Source: Candidatus Tectimicrobiota bacterium | Lineage (GTDB): Bacteria; JACPSX01 | NCBI GenBank assembly: GCA_016193065.1 | Contig: JACPSX010000006.1 | Location: forward strand, 1,808-37,740 | Length of the DNA stretch: 35,933 nucleotides | Direction of reading: 5' to 3' | Part shown: positions 26,850 through 35,933 of the stretch, one piece after another | How positions within the stretch are numbered: position 1 is the stretch's first letter | How the letters are laid out: each line of letters starts with the position of its first letter | Notes under the pieces: model-generated | Seen by the model: the letters and a program-made list of their open reading frames with translations, nothing else | Told to the model about the DNA's origin: nothing | Databases searched by the model: none | Made by a program: the position numbers and the translations under genes

Positions 26850-27588
26850 AGACCGACTTGTTTTTGCCCTGGACGTCGACGATCTCGAAGAGGCCAGGCA
26901 ATGGATTGACGCTCTGCGGGGGGAGGTGGGCACGTTTAAGGTCGGGCTGCAGCTCTTTACCCGCATTGGACCCGAGGGGGTACGGGGTCTGATGAATTCG
27001 GATCTGCAGATCTTTCTGGACCTGAAGCTCCACGACATTCCCCACACGGTCGCCCAGGCATCCCGGGGGATTGCGGCCCTCGGGGCTCGCATGTTTACCG
27101 TCCATACTCTGGGGGGTACCGACATGCTGGCGGCCTGCGCGGAGGCCATCGCGGAGGAGGCCGGACGTCTCGGGCTGCCGCGGCCCCTCATCCTGGGAGT
27201 GACCCTGCTCACCAGCCTGGACGAGGCGGCCGCCCGTGCCCTGGGGTTTAATCGCAAGATACGGGATCAGACCCTGCGCTTGGCTGCACTGGCGCGCCAG
27301 GCCGGCCTGGACGGCGTCGTTGCTTCGTCCCAAGAAGTGGAGTCAATTAAGAAAGCGTGCGGCTCCGAATTTCTTGCCGTGGTTCCCGGCATCCGGCCCA
27401 CAGAGGCCGGAGAGAAAGCGGACGATCAAAAGCGAACTGGAACTCCCCTCGAAGCCGTGGAACGAGGGGCTGACTTTCTGGTCGTGGGCCGCCCCTTGCG
27501 GCAGTCCTCGCATCCGGCTCAGACAGCCAGAGAGATCGTGGAGGAAATCCGCCGTGGCTGGCAGCACCGATCTACTGGAACTCTTTAA
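26818..27588 (+). CDS. pyrF: Orotidine 5'-phosphate decarboxylase
   Basis: 256 aa; LVFALDVDDLEEARQW, FLDLKLHDIPHTVAQA, VVPGIRP, GADFLVVGRPL. TTG start inside tatC. Confidence 0.97.
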   Translation: MPRNAWKPSLKDRLVFALDVDDLEEARQWIDALRGEVGTFKVGLQLFTRIGPEGVRGLMNSDLQIFLDLKLHDIPHTVAQASRGIAALGARMFTVHTLGGTDMLAACAEAIAEEAGRLGLPRPLILGVTLLTSLDEAAARALGFNRKIRDQTLRLAALARQAGLDGVVASSQEVESIKKACGSEFLAVVPGIRPTEAGEKADDQKRTGTPLEAVERGADFLVVGRPLRQSSHPAQTAREIVEEIRRGWQHRSTGTL

Positions 27589-28129
27589 AGAATCCGGAGC
27601 CCTGCTGGAGGGGCACTTTCTGCTCACTTCCGGACTCCACAGCCCTCACTATCTCCAGTGTGCCTTGTTCCTGCAGTTCCCGACCCACGCCGAGAGAGTG
27701 GGGAGAGAACTCGCCGCCGTGCTGGCTCCGTTTTCTCCGACTGTGGTCGTCTCCCCCGCAGTGGGAGGCATCCTGGTGGGGCACGAGGTCGCCCGCGCTC
27801 TGGGACTGCGGGCGGTTTTCACGGAGCGGGAGGCGGGAGTCATGACGCTCCGCAGGGGGTTTTCTCTCAAGGCAGGAGAGAAAGCCGTGGTTGTGGAGGA
27901 CGTGGTGACCACGGGTGGCTCCGTCGTGGATGCGGCCCAAGCTGTTGAGCGAAGCCGGGTCGAAGTGGTCGCCTACGGCGCCATCATCGACCGCAGCGGC
28001 GGACAGGTGAATCTAAACCACCCCCTGAAGACCCTGATTACGGTGAATTTTTCCACCTATAAGCCGCCCGATTGTCCCCTGTGCCGCCAGGGGATCCCGG
28101 CCATCAAACCGGGCAGCAGGGGATTATAG
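27554..28129 (+). CDS. pyrE: Orotate phosphoribosyltransferase
   Basis: In ORF 27236..28129; true start probably GTG 27554 (MAGSTDLLELFKESGALLEGHFLLTSGLHSPHY); PRPP motif VVVEDVVTTGGSV. Confidence 0.95.
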   Translation: MAGSTDLLELFKESGALLEGHFLLTSGLHSPHYLQCALFLQFPTHAERVGRELAAVLAPFSPTVVVSPAVGGILVGHEVARALGLRAVFTEREAGVMTLRRGFSLKAGEKAVVVEDVVTTGGSVVDAAQAVERSRVEVVAYGAIIDRSGGQVNLNHPLKTLITVNFSTYKPPDCPLCRQGIPAIKPGSRGL

Positions 28130-28135
28130 AATCCC

Positions 28136-28414
28136 ATGGCCAAGAAGCGGGTTCACCTGTGGGTTTCCGGCCTCGTGCAGGGGGTGGGGTTCCGGTTCGT
28201 CGCCGAGCGCCAGGCCCTGCGCCTGGACCTGCGCGGCTGGGTGAGGAACCTGCGCAACGGAAGGGTCGAGCTCATGGCCGAGGGGGAGGAAAGCAATTTG
28301 CGGGAACTGGTGCGCTGGTGCCACCAGGGTCCCTCCGGTGCCAGGGTCACCGACGTGGAGGTGGAGTGGGAACCCTGCCAGGATGAATTCAACGGATTTG
28401 AGATTCGATTTTAG
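28136..28414 (+). CDS. acyP: Acylphosphatase
   Basis: 92 aa; VHLWVSGLVQGVGFRFVAERQALRLDLRGWVRNLRNGRVELMAEG. Confidence 0.96.
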   Translation: MAKKRVHLWVSGLVQGVGFRFVAERQALRLDLRGWVRNLRNGRVELMAEGEESNLRELVRWCHQGPSGARVTDVEVEWEPCQDEFNGFEIRF

Positions 28415-28420
28415 GTAAGC

Positions 28421-28442
28421 AGTCAGCGATCAGCATTCAGCC
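28421..28442. repeat. Solo heptad arm (TCAGCNN type)
   Basis: agtcagcgatcagcattcagcc immediately downstream of acyP. Confidence 0.6.
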
Positions 28443-28466
28443 TCACCCCCACCCACCCCTCCCCCA

Positions 28467-28597
28467 GAGATTGTGTCATAAGTCCGTTCATGGTTCGACA
28501 GGCTCACCACGAACGGACAAGGAGACCAGAAATTCAATCACTTAGCCGTTCGTCCTGAGCTTGTCGAAGGGCGAACGGCGGATTGCGACACAGTCTC
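28467..28597. repeat. 131-bp MITE-like palindromic element, copy 2
   Basis: Near-identical, same orientation as 2808..2939; TIRs GAGATTGTGTC/GACACAGTCTC. Confidence 0.9.
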
Positions 28598-28610
28598 CCA
28601 GGGGGGAGGG

Positions 28611-29909
28611 TCAGGGAGGGGGTGAAAAAGCATTTTGGAGGACAATGGTCTGATCGCGCCGGGGGCCCGTGGAGATGATGCCCACGGGAACACCAACTTC
28701 GCTGCTGATGAATTCCACGTAATTTCTCGCCTCAATGGGCAGCGCTTCGTAGGAGGTCACCCCCAGCGTGCTCTCTCTCCAGCCTCTGCGCTCTACGTAA
28801 ACCGGCTCGCAGTCGGCCAGACTGGGGATCTCGGAGGTGATTTCCCGGTACTCCTTGCCCTGCCACCGGTACCCCACGCAAACGCTGATTTGAGCCGCCT
28901 CGTCAAGAACGTCCAGCTTGGTCACCGCCAGGAAGCGCAACCCATTGACGCGCACGGCATAGCGTGCGACCACCGCGTCAAACCAGCCGCAGCGCCGCGG
29001 CCGTCCCGTGGTGGCCCCGTACTCCATCCCCCGCTCCCGCAGGACGTCCCCTTCTTTCCCTGTCAATTCCGTAGGGAAGGGGCCTTCGCCGACGCGGGTG
29101 GCATAGGCTTTCACCACCCCGATGACCGTGGTGATGACCTTGGGCGGAATCCCGAGCCCCGTGCAAGCCCCGCCGATGGCTGCATTAGAAGAAGTGACAA
29201 AGGGATAAGTCCCGAGATCCACATCGAGCATTGTCCCCTGAGCTCCTTCCACCAGAATGTGATCACCGCGGTCGATGGCCTCCCAAAGAAGAAGAGTCGT
29301 ATCTTCTATGAAGGGGGCCAGCCGGTCCCGGTACACGCAGTATTCCTGCAAGATCTCCTCCAGGCTCAGCTCCGTCTGCCCGTAAAGCTCCCTGAGGAGG
29401 AGATTTTTTTCCTGCAAGTTCATCCGCACTTTTTCTCGCAAGCGGTCAGGGGCAAGAAGATCTCCCAGGCGCACCCCAACGCGCGCTGCTTTGTCCGTGT
29501 AAGCGGGGCCGATGCCTCGCCCCGTCGTCCCCAATTTTCCGCCCCCCAGGTGTTTCTCGCTGGCCTGGTCCAGAAGCCGGTGGTAGGGTATGATGAGATG
29601 GGCTCCGGGACTGATGGTGAGCCGGCCCTCGACCCGGATTTCCCGGGATTCCAGATGTTCAATCTCCGCCAGAAGGGCTTGCGGATCAATGACCACACCG
29701 TGTCCGACCAGGCAGCGCTTGCCGGGATGGACAATCCCCGAGGGGATCGAGTGCAGAACAAACTGCTCGTCGCCGGTCACGACCGTGTGCCCGGCATTCG
29801 GCCCTCCCTGATAACGAGCGACGCACTGGGCTTGCTCGCTCAGGAAATCGATGATCTTCCCTTTCCCCTCATCTCCCCATTGGGCGCCCACTACAGCTAC
29901 AACCGTCAT
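28611..29909 (-). CDS. purA: Adenylosuccinate synthetase
   Basis: ORF 28611..30005; true start MTVVAVVGAQWGDEGKGKIIDFLSEQAQCVARYQGGPNAGHTVV at 29909. Confidence 0.97.
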   Translation of the reverse strand: MTVVAVVGAQWGDEGKGKIIDFLSEQAQCVARYQGGPNAGHTVVTGDEQFVLHSIPSGIVHPGKRCLVGHGVVIDPQALLAEIEHLESREIRVEGRLTISPGAHLIIPYHRLLDQASEKHLGGGKLGTTGRGIGPAYTDKAARVGVRLGDLLAPDRLREKVRMNLQEKNLLLRELYGQTELSLEEILQEYCVYRDRLAPFIEDTTLLLWEAIDRGDHILVEGAQGTMLDVDLGTYPFVTSSNAAIGGACTGLGIPPKVITTVIGVVKAYATRVGEGPFPTELTGKEGDVLRERGMEYGATTGRPRRCGWFDAVVARYAVRVNGLRFLAVTKLDVLDEAAQISVCVGYRWQGKEYREITSEIPSLADCEPVYVERRGWRESTLGVTSYEALPIEARNYVEFISSEVGVPVGIISTGPRRDQTIVLQNAFSPPP

Positions 29910-29931
29910 GTCTGAAATCCGCCTCCCACCC

Positions 29932-31233
29932 CTACGATGACGACCGCCCCATTCGCTCCTGGAGGAACTCGGCCAGCCGCGAGATTTCCACGGAACTCTC
30001 CACACCCCGCGCCACCTCGACCACTTTCGCCAGGCCTTCCGAGACCCCGTTCCCTCCCAGAATTACGGCCCAGGGGATCTGAAACGTGCGGGCGTAGGCC
30101 ACCGAGCCTTCCAGGTCGCGGCGAATAATGTCGCGGGCCACCCGCAATCCGCAGCCCCTCAAATTGCGGGCTACCCGAACCGCCTCCCCTTTTCGGGAGC
30201 GAAACTCAATGAGAAGAACGTCCGCCCCGGACGGCAGCGCCAGATCCCCCTGGCGCTCAAGGGCCAGGAGAACTCGCTCCACATCGATGGCAAAGCCCGT
30301 GGCCGGGGCCGGAGCGCCGAATTTCTCCAGGAGCCGGTCGTATCTGCCCCCTCCGCAAATCTCATAGCCCAGATGGGGGGTGAATCCCTCGAAGACCATC
30401 CCCGTGTAGTAGTCGAACCCCCGGATTTCGCACAGATCCACCGTGATGTGGTCCGAGACTCCGTAGGCATCAACGAACTTAAGAATCCGGGAAAGCGTTT
30501 CCAGGGCCGCACGGCAGCGTGGGGTTCCCACCAGGGGAAGCACCTTATCGAGAACTTCTCTCCCGCTCCCTACCAGCCCGGGGAGCTCCAGGAGCAGCCC
30601 GGTCTGGCGAGCTTCCAACTTTTCCCGGCGGCTGCTCTCCTCCAGAGCGGAACGGTCCCGGCGCTGAACCGCTTGCCGGATTTCCACCTCGACGGCCGCA
30701 GAAACCCCGAGTTCCTCCAGAACACCGGAAAAAAAGTCAATATCGCTCACGGACAGGTGGAAATCATCGAGCCCGACGGCCATGAGCCCCTCCACGGCCA
30801 TGGCGATCATCTCCGCGTCAGCCTCCGGAGAATCCAGTCCCAGGAGCTCGACTCCCGCTTGAAAGAATTCCCGGGCCCGGCCGGCCTGGGGCTCCACATA
30901 GCGAAACACGCTGCTCGCATAGCAAAGCCGCAGGGGGCGGGGACGATCCTTGAGGAGCGTGGAGGCAAAGCGGGCAATTTGCGGCGTGATATCGGGCCGC
31001 AGGACGAGGAGATTGCCGCTCTCCCGGTCAATCATCGTGAAGGTCTTATCGCGCCACTCGGAACCCAGGCCGGGGGCAATCGCATCGAAAAACTCGAAGG
31101 TCGGGGTGACGACTTCCTGGAAGCCCCAGCGGGTAAACACCCCCAGGAGCTGCTCCTCGACCCAGCGCTTCTTGGCCGCCACTTCCGGCAGCAACACCTT
31201 GACGCCTTTGGGAATCTCATGCATCAAAGCCAT
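29932..31233 (-). CDS. hisZ: ATP phosphoribosyltransferase regulatory subunit (HisRS-like)
   Basis: 433 aa; LLPEVAAKKRWVEEQLLGVFTRWGFQEVVTPTFEFFDA, LVLRPDITPQIARFASTLLKDRPRPLRLCYASSVFRYVEPQAGRAREFFQAGVELLG; lacks full HisRS length. Confidence 0.9.
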   Translation of the reverse strand: MALMHEIPKGVKVLLPEVAAKKRWVEEQLLGVFTRWGFQEVVTPTFEFFDAIAPGLGSEWRDKTFTMIDRESGNLLVLRPDITPQIARFASTLLKDRPRPLRLCYASSVFRYVEPQAGRAREFFQAGVELLGLDSPEADAEMIAMAVEGLMAVGLDDFHLSVSDIDFFSGVLEELGVSAAVEVEIRQAVQRRDRSALEESSRREKLEARQTGLLLELPGLVGSGREVLDKVLPLVGTPRCRAALETLSRILKFVDAYGVSDHITVDLCEIRGFDYYTGMVFEGFTPHLGYEICGGGRYDRLLEKFGAPAPATGFAIDVERVLLALERQGDLALPSGADVLLIEFRSRKGEAVRVARNLRGCGLRVARDIIRRDLEGSVAYARTFQIPWAVILGGNGVSEGLAKVVEVARGVESSVEISRLAEFLQERMGRSSS

Positions 31234-31252
31234 GTCCGACCCTACCGGAGAC

Positions 31253-32833
31253 TCAAAGTTTGACCAGCTTGGCGTACAGGAGGTCGGGGAGAGCCTGAAT
31301 TTCCGCCAGCACCTGGGGGGGGATCTCCGAGTCCACGTTCACGAAAGAAACGGCCCTGTCGTTGGGGGCCTTACGACCGAGCTGCATGCCGGCTATATTG
31401 ATCTGGTTGGAGCCCAAAATGGTGCCGATTTTCCCGATCACCCCCGGGGTGTCGATGTTGCCGAAAACCAGTATGTAGCCCGCCGGAGTGGCCTCGATGT
31501 GGTAGCCGTCGATCATGACGATGCGCGGATCGTGGCGGCCGAAGACAGTGCCCGCAGCCCGGCGTTCTTCGCGGTCGGTCTTCAGTGTGAGGTCCACGAG
31601 GCTGGTGTAATACTCGGCCTCGCTGCTGGTCGTCTCATACACCTTGATCCCCCGCTCGTGGGCGAGAACGGGCGCGTTGACCTCGTTCACGGTCTCTCCC
31701 AGAAACGGTTTCAGGACCCCCTTGAGGAGAGTCACGGTCAGGGGTTTTACACCCATGTGGGCCACTTCACCGCTGTAGCGCACGTGGACTTCCTGAATTC
31801 CCCGCTCCACGAGCTGGGAAGTCAGGCTCCCCATCTGCTCGCACAACTGCAGGTAGGGGCGCAGCTTTCCCAGAAGCTCCCCATCCACCGAGGGGACGTT
31901 GACCGCGTTTTGAATCTCGCCGCGCTTCAGATAGGCGATGATCTGCTGGGCAATCGCCACCCCCACCTGTTCCTGGGCCTCGTCCGTCGAGGCCCCCAGG
32001 TGCGGGGTACAGATGACCTCCTCCAGGCTCAGAAGGGGGTTATCCCCGGGCGGCTCCTTCTCGAAAACGTCCAGGGCCGCTCCGGCCACCTGGCCGCTCT
32101 TGATGGCGTCGTAGAGGGCCTTCTCGTCCACAATCCCGCCGCGGGCGCAGTTGATGACGCGCACCCCGGTTTTCACGCGGGCAAATGCTTCGGCCCCGAG
32201 AAGCCCCCGGGTTTCCGGCGTGAGGGGGACATGAACGGTGATGAAATCGGAGCGGCGCAGGACGTCTTCAAGCTCCACAAATTCGACCCCGATTCTCTCC
32301 GCCACCTCGGGGGAAATGTGAGGATCGTAGGCAATCACGTCCATACCCAGCCCCTTGGCGCGGTCGGCCACCACGCTGCCGATCCGGCCAAGGCCGATGA
32401 CTCCCAGCGTCTTTTTGTAGACCTCCACCCCCACAAAGCGCTTGCGGTCCCACTTCTTGGCCTGCAGGCTGGCGTAGGCCTGAGGGATCTTGCGCGCCAG
32501 CGCCAGAAGCAAGCTGATGGCATGCTCGGCGGTGGTGATCGTGTTCCCCCCGGGGGTGTTCATAACAATGATCCCGCGCTTGCTGGCCGCTTCCACGTCC
32601 ACGTTGTCCACTCCGATCCCGGCCCGCCCCACCACCCGCAGATTGCGGGCCGCCTCCACGACAGGCGCAGTGACCTTGGTCTCGCTGCGCACCACCAGAG
32701 CCTCGTATTCCGGGATCACCTGCAGCAACTCCTGCGGGGAAAGGCCGATCTTCACATCCACCTCGAGCCCTTTTTCCTGGCGCAGAAGATCAATCCCCTT
32801 GGCAGAAATCGGATCCGAAACCAGAACTTTCAT
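31253..32833 (-). CDS. serA: D-3-phosphoglycerate dehydrogenase
   Basis: 526 aa; KVLVSDPISAKGIDLLRQ, LGVIGLGRIGSVVADRAKGLGMDVIAYDP, C-terminal ACT domain GVIGKIGTILGSNQINIAGMQLGR. Confidence 0.97.
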   Translation of the reverse strand: MKVLVSDPISAKGIDLLRQEKGLEVDVKIGLSPQELLQVIPEYEALVVRSETKVTAPVVEAARNLRVVGRAGIGVDNVDVEAASKRGIIVMNTPGGNTITTAEHAISLLLALARKIPQAYASLQAKKWDRKRFVGVEVYKKTLGVIGLGRIGSVVADRAKGLGMDVIAYDPHISPEVAERIGVEFVELEDVLRRSDFITVHVPLTPETRGLLGAEAFARVKTGVRVINCARGGIVDEKALYDAIKSGQVAGAALDVFEKEPPGDNPLLSLEEVICTPHLGASTDEAQEQVGVAIAQQIIAYLKRGEIQNAVNVPSVDGELLGKLRPYLQLCEQMGSLTSQLVERGIQEVHVRYSGEVAHMGVKPLTVTLLKGVLKPFLGETVNEVNAPVLAHERGIKVYETTSSEAEYYTSLVDLTLKTDREERRAAGTVFGRHDPRIVMIDGYHIEATPAGYILVFGNIDTPGVIGKIGTILGSNQINIAGMQLGRKAPNDRAVSFVNVDSEIPPQVLAEIQALPDLLYAKLVKL

Positions 32834-32845
32834 GAATGCTGGCCC

Positions 32846-33985
32846 TCACTCCAACAGCAACGCCTCGGCGGCTGCCACTCCGGCCCCCGGCTTCACTTTG
32901 TGTCCCATCTGGACCAGAACCATTTCCAGCACCGAGATCAGCGCCAGGATGTCATAAGAATCCACAAACCCCATGTGAGCGACGCGGAAAATTTTTCCCT
33001 TCAGGGAACCCTGGCCCTCGGCCACAGTGATCCCGAAACGATCACTGAGAATCTTGATCAGCTCCTCGCTGTCCAGCCCTGCGGGCATGCACACCGACGT
33101 GACGCCCGCACTGGGCAATTCCTTGGCAAAAGGCTCCAGGCCTATGGCCGCCATGGCCCGGCGGGTGGCCTCGGCAAGACGCGCGTGCCTGGCAAACATG
33201 GCCTCCAACCCCTCCTGCCGGATCTGCCGGAGACTGGCGGCCAGCCCCACGACCAGGGAGACGGCAGGAGTGTAGGAGCTGGTGTTTTTCTGGGCGTTCT
33301 TCAGCTCCTTGCGGAAGTCAAAATAGTACTTGGGGAGCGTGGAGCTCTCCGTGAACTTCCAGGCCTTCGGGCTTAAAGCGGTAAAGGCCAGCCCCGGCGG
33401 CAGCATGAGGGCTTTCTGAGAGGCGCTCACGACCACGTCAAGGCCGTAGCGGTCCATGGGAATGTCAAACGTCCCCAGGGCGCTCACCGCATCGACGATC
33501 AGCGCTGTCCCGGCGAGCGGGCGGACAATTTCGCCCAGGGCTTTCAAATCGGAGCTCACGCCCGTGGAGGTCTCCGTGGCCTGCACCAGGACCCCGCGGA
33601 TCTCGGGATCTTCTTTCAAGATGGCGGACACATCCTGGGGTTTGGGGGCATAGCCCCACTTCACGTCAAGGATGCGGGCCTGCAAGCCGTAGGCATTCGC
33701 CAGTTCCTCCCAGCGTTCACCGAATTTTCCCCCCCGGGTCACCAGCACCTTGTCGCCCGGAGAGAACAAATTACTGATGGTCCCTTCCATGGCCCCGGTT
33801 CCAGAGGCTGCGAAGATGAGGACTTCTTGATCCGTTTGAAAGAGATATTTCAAGTCCAGGCGGACCTGGGAAAAAAGAGCGCTGTAGTCGCGGGTGCGAT
33901 GGTGGATGATGGGTTTGGCCATTTCCGCCAGAACAGACGGCGGAATCGGAGTCGGACCCGGTGTAAACAGGTAGTGTTTCTCCAT
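32846..33985 (-). CDS. Class V aminotransferase (alanine-glyoxylate / serine-pyruvate aminotransferase-like, probable phosphoserine aminotransferase role)
   Basis: 379 aa; LFTPGPTPIPPSVLAEMAKPIIHHRTRDYSALF; DVVVSASQKALMLPPGLAF (PLP lysine); adjacent to serA. Confidence 0.92.
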   Translation of the reverse strand: MEKHYLFTPGPTPIPPSVLAEMAKPIIHHRTRDYSALFSQVRLDLKYLFQTDQEVLIFAASGTGAMEGTISNLFSPGDKVLVTRGGKFGERWEELANAYGLQARILDVKWGYAPKPQDVSAILKEDPEIRGVLVQATETSTGVSSDLKALGEIVRPLAGTALIVDAVSALGTFDIPMDRYGLDVVVSASQKALMLPPGLAFTALSPKAWKFTESSTLPKYYFDFRKELKNAQKNTSSYTPAVSLVVGLAASLRQIRQEGLEAMFARHARLAEATRRAMAAIGLEPFAKELPSAGVTSVCMPAGLDSEELIKILSDRFGITVAEGQGSLKGKIFRVAHMGFVDSYDILALISVLEMVLVQMGHKVKPGAGVAAAEALLLE

Positions 33986-34220
33986 AGTACGTCCCTTCTA
34001 CCCCCCTCAGGTGGAAGACCGGAGCCCCGTGAGAATTCTACAAAGCTCTCGGAAATTTGGGGTTCCCGGGCTCCAGGCCGGCGAGTAAAGATAGCAGATG
34101 CGGCTCAACACTGTCAACGGCAAAGGGTGTTTTTCGTTGACTCCCATTTGAGACCTAACTATATTGGCGCTATTTACAAAACCCCATGATTTTTCAACTC
34201 GTTGAGGAGGGAGGGTCGCG

Positions 34221-35546
34221 ATGATCTGTGCTTCCCGTGTGCTTTTCGTCCTCCTTGTTGTCCTGGCCCCCGCCGTCGCCTTTGCCGCCGGTTTCCGACT
34301 TCCGGAACAGGACGCCAAGGCCCTAGGGATGTCCGCCGCCGTTGTCGCTCAGGCGGACACCCCCTCAGCGATTTATTACAACCCGGCCGGCCTTACACAG
34401 CTCAAGGGAAACTGGGTCGCCGGTGGAGGCACGCTCATCCTGGCCCAGGGGGCCCAGTTCGAAGGACGCACCAAGGTCTCCAACCGCCTGGGACTGGGAA
34501 CGCAGGGGACCAAAGGGGAAGATCAGGTATTCTTCACCCCCGATCTCTTCTTTGTTTCCAGCCTGGGCAGCGAGCGCCTGCGCCTGGGATTCGGAGTTTA
34601 CACGCCCTTCGGCCTGGGGCGCCGCTATGAGGATCAAAACCGGATCTTTCGGGACCAGTTGAACAACATCGAGCTGAAAACCGTGAACTTCAACCCCACC
34701 ATCGCCTATAAGATCAGCGATGCCGTCAGTGTGGGAGCAGGTTTAGACCTCTTTCGCGCCCAGGTCATCTATGATTTCACCGCCTTTGGCACGTTCAGTG
34801 GGACAGACCTCTATACAGCCAATGCCCGAGCCGAGGGCGACGGGCTGGCATACAACGTCGGGGTGCTTATCACCCCTCACCCGAAATGGAAGATCGGCTT
34901 GAACTACCGCAGCATTTCCTCGATCGACCTCAAGGGAAACGTGGACATCCGAACTCATTCAGCCGCGGCCTCCGCAGCCTTTGCGGCGGCGTTTTCTCAA
35001 CCCTCCGGGGCTTCGGCCCGGGACACGGCCCACAGTAACCTGACCTTGCCCGACACCTTCGCCATCGGGGTATCGTTCCGCCCTACGGAGAGGCTGACTC
35101 TTGAGGTGGACGCGGATTGGACGGGATGGTCAACCTACGACGAGTTCCCCTTCAACACCAGCACCTCCGTGTCGGTGGGAGGGGCGCAAATCTACGGGCC
35201 CACCGCCCTCACCAAGGACAAGGATTGGCGGGACACCTGGACTATGCGGGTGGGAGGTCAGTACAAAGCCGGCGACCGGATCTCACTGCGCGCCGGCTAC
35301 CTCTACGACCGGGATCCCATTCCAGAGGAGAACTACACCGCCGATCTTCCAGACGGGGACCGCCAGGCCGGCAGCATCGGCATCGGCTATGCAGGCTCCC
35401 GGTACACCGTGGATTTTGCCTATGCCGCCCTCTTTTACCGTGCCCGGACCGTGAAGAACTACGACCGCTCTGGAAACGTGGCCCTGGATGGGACCTTTAA
35501 GAGCATGACCCACCTGTTTGGTCTCACCCTGGCCTACCAGTTCTAG
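34221..35546 (+). CDS. Outer membrane protein transport protein, OmpP1/FadL/TodX family
   Basis: 441 aa; signal peptide; FRLPEQDAKALGMSAAVVAQADTPSAIYYNPAGLTQLKGNWVAGG; C-terminal aromatic F (LTLAYQF). Confidence 0.94.
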   Translation: MICASRVLFVLLVVLAPAVAFAAGFRLPEQDAKALGMSAAVVAQADTPSAIYYNPAGLTQLKGNWVAGGGTLILAQGAQFEGRTKVSNRLGLGTQGTKGEDQVFFTPDLFFVSSLGSERLRLGFGVYTPFGLGRRYEDQNRIFRDQLNNIELKTVNFNPTIAYKISDAVSVGAGLDLFRAQVIYDFTAFGTFSGTDLYTANARAEGDGLAYNVGVLITPHPKWKIGLNYRSISSIDLKGNVDIRTHSAAASAAFAAAFSQPSGASARDTAHSNLTLPDTFAIGVSFRPTERLTLEVDADWTGWSTYDEFPFNTSTSVSVGGAQIYGPTALTKDKDWRDTWTMRVGGQYKAGDRISLRAGYLYDRDPIPEENYTADLPDGDRQAGSIGIGYAGSRYTVDFAYAALFYRARTVKNYDRSGNVALDGTFKSMTHLFGLTLAYQF

Positions 35547-35933
35547 TCCTGAGGAACTTATGGGCGCAATGAATCGCGCACACCCGCCGGGCGGGTACCC
35601 GGTCTTGTAGGGGCGTCATTCATGACGCCCGGGAGGATCATGATGTGCTCGGACTTCTGACTCAGGACACTAGTTCCGACAAGAAATTGAGATTCCCTCC
35701 CCCCGGGTACCCCGGGTGCCCCTTGGGCGTGTGGGGAGGGGGTGAGCCTGCTGGAAGCTATGACCCGCTCCAGACGTGGCATCCCTTGCCGACGGGACGG
35801 CCGGGAGCTAACTTGAAAGCAAACGGGAACTTCTTATGGGGGGCCGGGAGTTTCCCAAGTGAGGTGAAAATCCCCCCACCCATACCTTCCCCCTCGAGGG
35901 GGTCGGGAGGGGGTGAACAGGGCATTTTCTGAG

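Noticed and set aside
27236-27553. N-terminal 106 aa of the track ORF preceding pyrE
   Set aside because: Out-of-frame reading of pyrF; pyrE starts at GTG 27554 with the expected N-terminus, so no fusion protein is claimed.
28635-29915. 426-aa plus-strand ORF
   Set aside because: Fully antisense to purA; no recognisable domain.
29932-31233. Histidyl-tRNA synthetase (hisS)
   Set aside because: HisRS-like fold, but size, divergence and position beside purA fit HisZ better; hisG was not seen in the window, so this remains a family-level judgement.
30950-33376. 808-aa plus-strand ORF
   Set aside because: Antisense to hisZ, serA and the aminotransferase, which are strongly recognisable; low-complexity H/G/R/P-rich translation typical of GC-biased antisense frames.

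Overview
The window reads as two parts. Positions 1 to about 25.6 kb look like an accessory catabolic/transport region. It carries four NMT1/TauA-type or phthalate-decarboxylase-like periplasmic binding proteins with no ABC permease or ATPase in the window. It also carries a frameshifted molybdopterin oxidoreductase, two UbiD-family decarboxylases (one canonical, one with altered catalytic residues), a bicupin, and a tripartite tricarboxylate transporter locus (TctA, TctB and three TctC paralogues). The rest of this part is an HpaB-family flavoprotein, an acyl-CoA ligase, a VOC protein, a frameshifted enoyl-CoA hydratase, a branched-chain aminotransferase, a nitrilase and an ACMSD-type amidohydrolase. 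From about 25.85 kb onward the content is housekeeping: tatA/B (5' end apparently lost), tatC, pyrF, pyrE, acyP, purA, hisZ, serA, a class V aminotransferase and a FadL-type porin. The junction falls in a cluster of heptad-phased GCTGANN/TCAGCNN repeats. Several palindromic or MITE-like repeats are present, including a 131-132 bp element in two near-identical copies. No rRNA, tRNA or CRISPR array was recognised. Family calls come from reading the translations; no database search was run. Taxonomic origin was not determined.
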